Shown here piece after piece: positions 56,491 through 62,000 of a stretch of 62,000 nucleotides of DNA. The notes beneath the pieces are model-generated. The model ran no database searches. It was not told the origin of the DNA and worked only from the letters and a program-made list of their open reading frames with translations. The stretch covers positions 24,242,342 through 24,304,341 of the forward strand of contig NC_135549.1 in the NCBI RefSeq assembly GCF_964340395.1. Reading direction: 5' to 3'. Position numbers and translations under genes: made by a program. Origin of the DNA: Glandiceps talaboti. Taxonomy: Eukaryota > Hemichordata > Enteropneusta > Spengelidae. Each line of letters starts with the position of its first letter. Within the stretch, counting starts at the first letter, position 1.

Positions 56491-56580
56491 TTATTATTTG
56501 GTTGAATGACTGATCGATTGAATGATTAATTTTTGGGTGAAATAAAGCTTATTTTGTGTGATATTGATCAATTGACTCAT

Positions 56581-57034
56581 TGATTTTTGTGGTGATTTTC
56601 TCCCTTCCCTGGCTAGTTGTCTCTCTGTAATGCACTCTTTATTGACGAAATAAAGACATCTTAACCATTCTTCTCCTCTTATTTACATTAAAACACCCAT
56701 AATCTTATAATTGCCAAGAGATCGGTTACATCAACACTTTGCTTTAGCTCTTATCTTCTGGGAGATTATCACACCAAGCAAACACGCATTCATGCATGAA
56801 CTATACTAAGTGTTTGTTCAGTGTGATCATGACCCAATAGATAAGAGATAAAACAAATTGGGTTGGTAATCTATCCCCATGGTAATTATGAGATTAGGAG
56901 TGTTTAGATTTAGATAAGAAGAGAAGAATGGACAAGATGTCTTGATAGTCAATAAAGAGAGAATTATATACAGCTTGAAGAGAGAAAACTAGCCAGGGAA
57001 AGAAGAAAATCAGTTTATATCACCACAAAAATCA
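56581..57034. mobile_element. Fold-back element, ~450-bp palindrome
   Basis: 'gatttttgtggtgattttct', then 'cccttccctggctagt' and 'ctctttattgac', pairs with 'gtcaataaagag', 'actagccagggaaag' and 'caccacaaaaatc' at the right end. The arms continue inward to 'ctcttatcttctgggagatt'/'aatagataagagata'. Arms are about 200 bp with only a short centre; there is no gene. Confidence 0.8.
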
Positions 57035-57702
57035 AAGAGTCTGGTTCTGTGAGTGCATGCCAGCATTTCCAACCAGTCAAATGATATTTTAATCATGGCT
57101 TGGGTTTGACTATGGAAGGCATATGCAAAACACTTAAATTTGTGACTAAAAGCTGTACTAGCTGCAACTGGAATGTTTTGTTTTTTGAAAAACTTGTGTT
57201 TGTTTGTTAGATATGACATCATCATAATATCGTATACCCTGCACATTATTAGCTCACCTGTGGGTAAACATATATTTGTGTAGTACCGTAGTATGCATAG
57301 TACGGTGCAATGTATCCAATCAAATTGATTTTTGAGAATTAGTGCACCAATGTATCACTATCTACTATACTAGTTATAGATAAAATAGACCGCCAATTGA
57401 CATATACATTGTCTAATTATTAGTTTTAACACTTTCCATTGACTAAATTGTTGGTTGTCTAATCGAAAAATTACTACCCAAGTTTCAGCTAGTGCCGGTT
57501 TACGACTTATTTCTGTATCATTGAATGTTTTACTCTATTATTCATATGTATAAACATATTAACTTTTAACAATTGATGACAACATACCCTATTACTCGTG
57601 GTGGTGAATTCACCCTTGTTTCCTGGACAACCTGTAGTCATACATGTATATCACAATTGTCCTATCAGAATACAAATTTTAGATGTATATGTCAATTAAA
57701 AA

Positions 57703-58040
57703 ATTTGAATTTCTTATAAATGAGGAAAGAAAACCGACACGTGTAGGAACTGAACCCACGTACCCTAAACACTAGTCAGAGTGCTCTAACCAGCTGAGCT
57801 AACATGCCAACTGGTACATAACGTATATGATATCCACAGTAGATAACGTGAATTTATCCTGGATAACAGGATAAATTCATATTATCTACCAGTTGGCCTG
57901 TTACAAAGATAAATTCATGTTACCTACCAGTTGGCACGTTAGTTTAGCTGGTTAGAGCACTCTGACTAGTGTTTAGGGGACGTGGGTTCAATTCCTACAT
58001 GTGTCACTTTTCTTTCCTCATTTATAACAAATTCAAAATT
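57703..58040. mobile_element. Palindromic element with two inverted tRNA-like arms
   Basis: The left arm, read on the minus strand (about 57815-57735), holds TTAGCTCAGCTGGTTAGAGC (A box) and GGTTCAGTTCC (B box). The right arm on the plus strand (about 57937-58012) holds TTAGTTTAGCTGGTTAGAGC and GGTTCAATTCC. The arms extend outward through 'tttctttcctcatttataac' and converge on a nested hairpin at 57838-57885. Convergently arranged pol III promoters could drive transcripts that fold on themselves. Anticodon and acceptor stems do not pair properly, so these are not tRNA genes. Confidence 0.75.
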
Positions 58041-58137
58041 ACTTTATGGTGAATTTCTTTCATTTATAGCAAACCCGAGAACAATTTGATTTGAAAAAAA
58101 TAAACAGCAACAACACCATTAACAGCAAAATTAATAT

Positions 58138-58143
58138 TTTATT
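58138..58143 (-). terminator. Candidate poly(A) signal of MIC19
   Basis: AATAAA on the minus strand, about 240 nt after the stop codon at 58383. Confidence 0.4.
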
Positions 58144-58382
58144 ACATTTTGTCTGATTCTTAGCTTGATTCAAGTAACAAACACCTACACTGAATGCTTT
58201 GATTGTATATGCTGAACACTGGTAGATGATCTTCAGGTGTTTATACTGAATAGCGTTACTCCTTGGCAACAATCTGGCTAACAATAGTAGTTCAGGAACT
58301 TTGAGTGCAGAAAACTTAAAAGTACACACACACAGGTAAAACACTCCTTAAGAAACATTCAGGAACAGCTTCCATTCCATCA

Positions 58383-61300
58383 TCATGATTGGCCTGGGAT
58401 ATCCCTTTTGGTTAATAAATTCTGGAAAGAAAAGAAAAGCTATTAAGAAATCTTGTGATTACATAATTTGAAACTACTACTGATCAGATGATATGCTGTA
58501 AAAAGGGCATCAGCTGTGGCAGCTTGTTAGCAACCTACAGAGTAGTGTTGTTGTGACATCCAGTTTTTTTTAATCAACACAATTTTCTACTGATCTATCC
58601 ATTATAGGAAAAGCCCGATCAGACATATTTCTGCCATCAGTACACTTACAATTACAATTACAAAAGTGTCAATAAAAAGTTCTTCGGCCTAAAAAAAAAT
58701 TGTTTGGTTCCAGTTATCCGACCCCACCTAGTTTTTCACATTCACCTTAAACTTGTTTTCTGTATTCAAGAAAAAGAAATAAAATTGTGAAAATTGCGTA
58801 GTCTTGCAAGAAATAGTGGATGCGGAAACTGACATCAACTTAAAATTAAAAAGACAATATAAAACAGTTCTTCCAATCTGTAATGGCTGTACATCTGATG
58901 AGAAGAAACCAATAACACACAGAGACCATATGGAAAACAACGAAAAACATAACTACCTGAACTAGACACTCACATATGAAAAAAAAGATATATAAAAAAA
59001 ATAAGTAAAAAATTTACCTACCCCCACCTACTCTAATTCTAAAATTGAGCGTAATTGGAACCACACAATTTTTTTTTGTTAGGCCTAGTCAAAAACATGA
59101 TGTTTTCCTGTTAAACTTTGCAGGAAATTCCCACAATGGGCAAACACATGTCAAATGCAGCAGGGCTTCTTTACAAGATTTCAAAGTTGAGAGGGTCACC
59201 GGGGTGCTTTTTTAACACTCAAAATCATATGGATATTGACAGTATTGGTAGTAACCAATACAAGTGTACTACAGGCAGAAATAACACAATTTATTTTTCC
59301 TTCAGACATAAGACTTACATTTCTGGTTTCTTCCACACATGATGTGAAAGCTCTGACTTGGGCAGCACAGTTTAGTGTCTCTCCTGGGTTAAGACTGTAA
59401 CACTGCAACACCTCATCCTGTAGATCTTTACATATTGGCCTGTATGTTTGGTGTCTACAAGCACAGGACAAAGACAAAAAACACGCGAGATGTTAACCCT
59501 TAATATGCCATGCCAGTATATCCACTATATCATACCAGAAAGAGTATATACTTGTACACTATCAGGGCAGTGAGGACTCTGGGGATAATACAAGTATTTT
59601 CACTGTCGTAACACATTATAAGCATCACATTTTTTACGCTCAAATCTTCAATGTTTGACTGTTGTCCACTAGCAAAAAGCAAGACACAGCATATCTCATG
59701 TTAATGTGTGTACATTTCCTGTAAACCTAGATATTTTCACTACAACTTAGTAGAACATTTTGTAATTTTAAAGCCTTTTGCCAGTTCCCAAAGATTAATT
59801 TTTACTAATTACCAAAATGGTACATTGTGTTCATGTACAAGAAGACATTTTATTTACTAACACTACTTATTTTTCTGTTTTTTGTTTTCTAATGAAAGAA
59901 GCAAAAATAAGTCTTTCACAAAAAATTCCACGTTTACAGTATGTCACACTCTGCAAATTATCATCAGATTTCACATTCAAGTTTTCCTTTCAAATTAAAG
60001 TATGAGTGGAGGCACATACAGCAATAAAAAATACAAGAATGAAATGTACCCTTTCAACACTGAAGGACCCAAACCTAAAATATAGCTATGAGTACAGGTA
60101 TACGTTATATTGTATAAGAAAGCAGACTGGTATATTTTGGAATCAGCGAAAAACATCCACGAGTGAAAAAAGAATACATGCTGTAATTCTATCTATAGTA
60201 TAGAGAAAAGAAATCATTTTGCTGCAATGATTTGGGTGGGGGTGGGGGTGGGAGGGGTGAAAGACTTACATGAATTTTGCTTCGACCTCTTCAGCAGCTT
60301 TAGTAAACTGTTCTGTTGTTAATTGGTACAACTCTGCATTCTACATGTATAACAAATATTCTAATGTTTAACATACTAAAGTGAAAAATCACACAAAATA
60401 ATGGTATGATATAACTGAACCACACTGTAATGTGTAATGCCAGATTTGTGTATCAAGAATTTACAACATTGTCGTCATTGGGCTAAATATATATTGTGAA
60501 CTTCCTATTTCACAGTGGCACAATATACATCATTTTTAATCAAATTAGAGATATTCAATATCTCAAGTAAATACTCATAAATATTACTGGCTTGCAAGTG
60601 TTAGCAAGTAGATCAGGTTGGTAAATATTTGTTAATTGGCTTTATCTATAGTAGTATGTAACTGTACTAATAAATAGTTCCTGTTACAAAACCAAGGCTT
60701 CTAATTACTTACTGGTGACATTCACCTGTTCAGGTTGACAGGCCTTGTTAAACTGTCAGTTTGCTTGTTTTACTGCTAGGGAGTCAGTTTGACAAAGTCT
60801 GTCAACCTGAACAGGCAAAACATTACTTGTATGTAATTAGAACCCTTTATAGTTGTGTAACAACTATGTTATGCCTAGCCTCTCTAACCAGTCCTCGGGA
60901 GCATTGCTATTAGCTGTTTTGTATGTAACAATATCTACCGAAGAATTGTACTAGAATATCCTTGTACTGTGGACCCTCATCAACTACATAGGGCTAATCA
61001 TTTGTTGACATGTTACTGCGATTGTGCCCGGCATCGCAGTAACAAGTCAAAAATGATTAACCCTATGTAGTCGATGAGAGCCCACAGTACAATTTTGCAG
61101 TAGATATCGGTACATAAAAAACAACTCTTTTAGCAATGCGATGCTCAGAGGACTGCGAGAGAATCTATGTTATACCAACCAGATGAATGTATTATTGAGG
61201 ACAGTGTGTAATTCTTTGGAAGGCCTGGCACAGTGTAACAACAATGGTAAATACATGTACCTTCAACTCTGCCTGTCTGAGTTTTTCTTTCCAATGTTCC

Positions 61301-61871
61301 TCCCTCTTTTTGAGTTGTTCTGCTGCCTTTTCGTCTGACTTTGGATCTTGTGGAGTTGACTGTGTAAATAATTCAAAAACAAAACAGAAGAGAATGTCGT
61401 CATACACAGGCAAACATAAAATAGAAATAAAAGAAAGTCTAGTTTCATTATGAGTGCTAAAAGTCTTATTGTTGTATCTTATATACCTACTTCTTTCTAA
61501 TACAGTATTGTGTATTTTGTATTCCACATTTCTATTTGCTGAGATGCATTCCATGGAATCTCTACAATTCCTAGTTTCTCTTCATAACCTGCTATACATA
61601 CAGATTAAAGCTTTCATGTTGCCTTTAGCAAGGTTGCAGAAGTGTCATGTGCAAATTAATGATTTTTAAGTATTTCTGACCTATTCATAGAAAAGTTACA
61701 GTACACTTGCAGCATTATTTTTCACTCTGTTTTATTAGTTTATCCATAACAATGCTGAAAACACTGGACAATTTCTTTATTTTTGAAATCTGTGATATAA
61801 AAAGATGAAAGGAAAAGATATACGAAAGCATTTCTGTCTTACTTGTTCTGGTCCCTTTGCTGGTGATTTAG
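58383..61871 (-). CDS. CHCHD3: MICOS complex subunit MIC19 (CHCHD3/CHCHD6 type), C-terminal five exons; 5' end outside window
   Basis: Exons in transcript order are 61871-61843, 61359-61261, 60340-60270, 59454-59319 and 58421-58383 (stop TGA). All have GT/AG junctions and compatible phases. MIC19 is a mitochondrial intermembrane-space protein that bridges MIC60 and the sorting machinery to hold crista junctions together. The visible 125 residues show a Lys/Glu-rich coiled coil (E-K-A-A-E-Q-L-K-K-R-E-E-H-W) and then a CHCH domain with two C-x9-C pairs (C-K-D-L-Q-D-E-V-L-Q-C and C-A-A-Q-V-R-A-F-T-S-C), the disulphide-forming twin motif recognised by the MIA40 import pathway. It ends T-R-N-N-L-L-T-K-R-D-I-P-G-Q-S. 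The N-terminal DUF737 region and any myristoylation site lie beyond 62000. Invertebrates usually have one gene for the CHCHD3/CHCHD6 pair, so the symbol is by family. Introns hold two palindromic repeats and one dispersed repeat. Confidence 0.9.
58680..59060. repeat. Dispersed repeat, copy 2 (partner 14330-14615)
   Basis: In the last intron of MIC19. It carries the same ordered blocks as the gene A intron copy, with insertions ('gagaagaaaccaataacaca'). Confidence 0.65.
60690..60850. repeat. Palindromic repeat in MIC19 intron
   Basis: 'caaggcttctaattac' and CACCTGTTCAGGTTGACAGG face CTGTCAACCTGAACAGGC and 'gtaattagaaccctt', with 'aaactg'/'cagttt' inside. It is a small MITE-like fold-back. Confidence 0.7.
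60930..61111. repeat. Palindromic repeat in MIC19 intron
   Basis: 'gtactgtggaccctcatcaa', then 'ctacatagggctaatcattt' and GTTACTGCGAT, pairs with ATCGCAGTAAC, 'aaatgattaaccctatgtag' and 'cgatgagagcccacagtac' across about 10 bp. Outer arms extend to 'tatctaccgaa'/'gtagatatcggtac'. Confidence 0.75.
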
Positions 61872-62000
61872 CTGGAAAGAAAGTATACATTTGAATTTAA
61901 TAAATTAGAATAATGTATGACATTTTTTGTAAATACTGCTGTTGCTTAAAAATAGAAATTGTATAATCATCTGTCCTACGTGATGGAATAGTACAAGCAT

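Noticed and set aside
57735-58012. Functional tRNA genes
   Set aside because: A and B boxes are good, but acceptor and anticodon stems do not pair and both copies sit in a palindromic repeat.

Overview
This is a eukaryotic, animal-type window. Its genes are split by introns with GT/AG junctions, it is AT-rich, and it is full of microsatellites, minisatellites, SINE/LINE sequence and fold-back repeats. Nothing in it is prokaryotic: there are no operons, Shine-Dalgarno sites, CRISPR arrays or phage genes. A Tx1-like (L1 clade) LINE, tRNA-derived SINEs, a MICOS subunit gene and a small family of Golgi-type glycosyltransferases fit an invertebrate metazoan. A lancelet, hemichordate or lophotrochozoan is plausible, but the species cannot be fixed from the sequence alone.

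I could rebuild four multi-exon genes from splice sites, reading phase and homology among paralogues. Three are paralogues of a type II membrane protein resembling GDP-fucose protein O-fucosyltransferases. Gene A is on the minus strand (exons within 6286-15135, 437 aa), gene B on the plus strand (40112-47651, 436 aa) and gene C on the plus strand (48667-54831, 444 aa). Each has five coding exons with intron phases 0-2-0-1. Exon 1 supplies a short signal anchor. Exon 2 carries the first half of the catalytic fold and ends in an H-W-R motif. Exon 5 carries the S-W-...-E-R motif expected near the C terminus. B and C are in tandem and share a 267-nt identical tract in exon 2, a sign of recent gene conversion. 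The fourth gene, on the minus strand at the right edge, is MIC19 (CHCHD3/CHCHD6 type): the last five coding exons (58383-61871) are present and the N terminus lies beyond the window. A decayed second copy of its last exon sits at 55087-55227.

Region by region: 1-6.2 kb holds a long inverted repeat, intergenic sequence and a 1.73-kb DNA transposon with identical terminal repeats. 6.3-15.1 kb is gene A, whose introns hold satellites. 15.44-21.12 kb is a complete, apparently intact Tx1-like LINE with a 15-bp target-site duplication. 21.2-34 kb is repeat-rich, with near-identical 578-bp direct repeats, duplicated segments and fold-back elements, and no convincing gene. 34.1-38 kb is a large 27-bp minisatellite with duplicated flanks. 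38-40 kb is satellites plus a duplicated segment carrying a TATA box. 40.1-54.8 kb holds genes B and C. 55-58.1 kb holds SINE and palindromic elements. 58.1-62 kb is MIC19.

The most notable features are the fucosyltransferase-like trio with its conversion tract, the intact LINE, the minisatellite block, the decayed MIC19 exon, and the unusual density of long palindromic (fold-back) elements.
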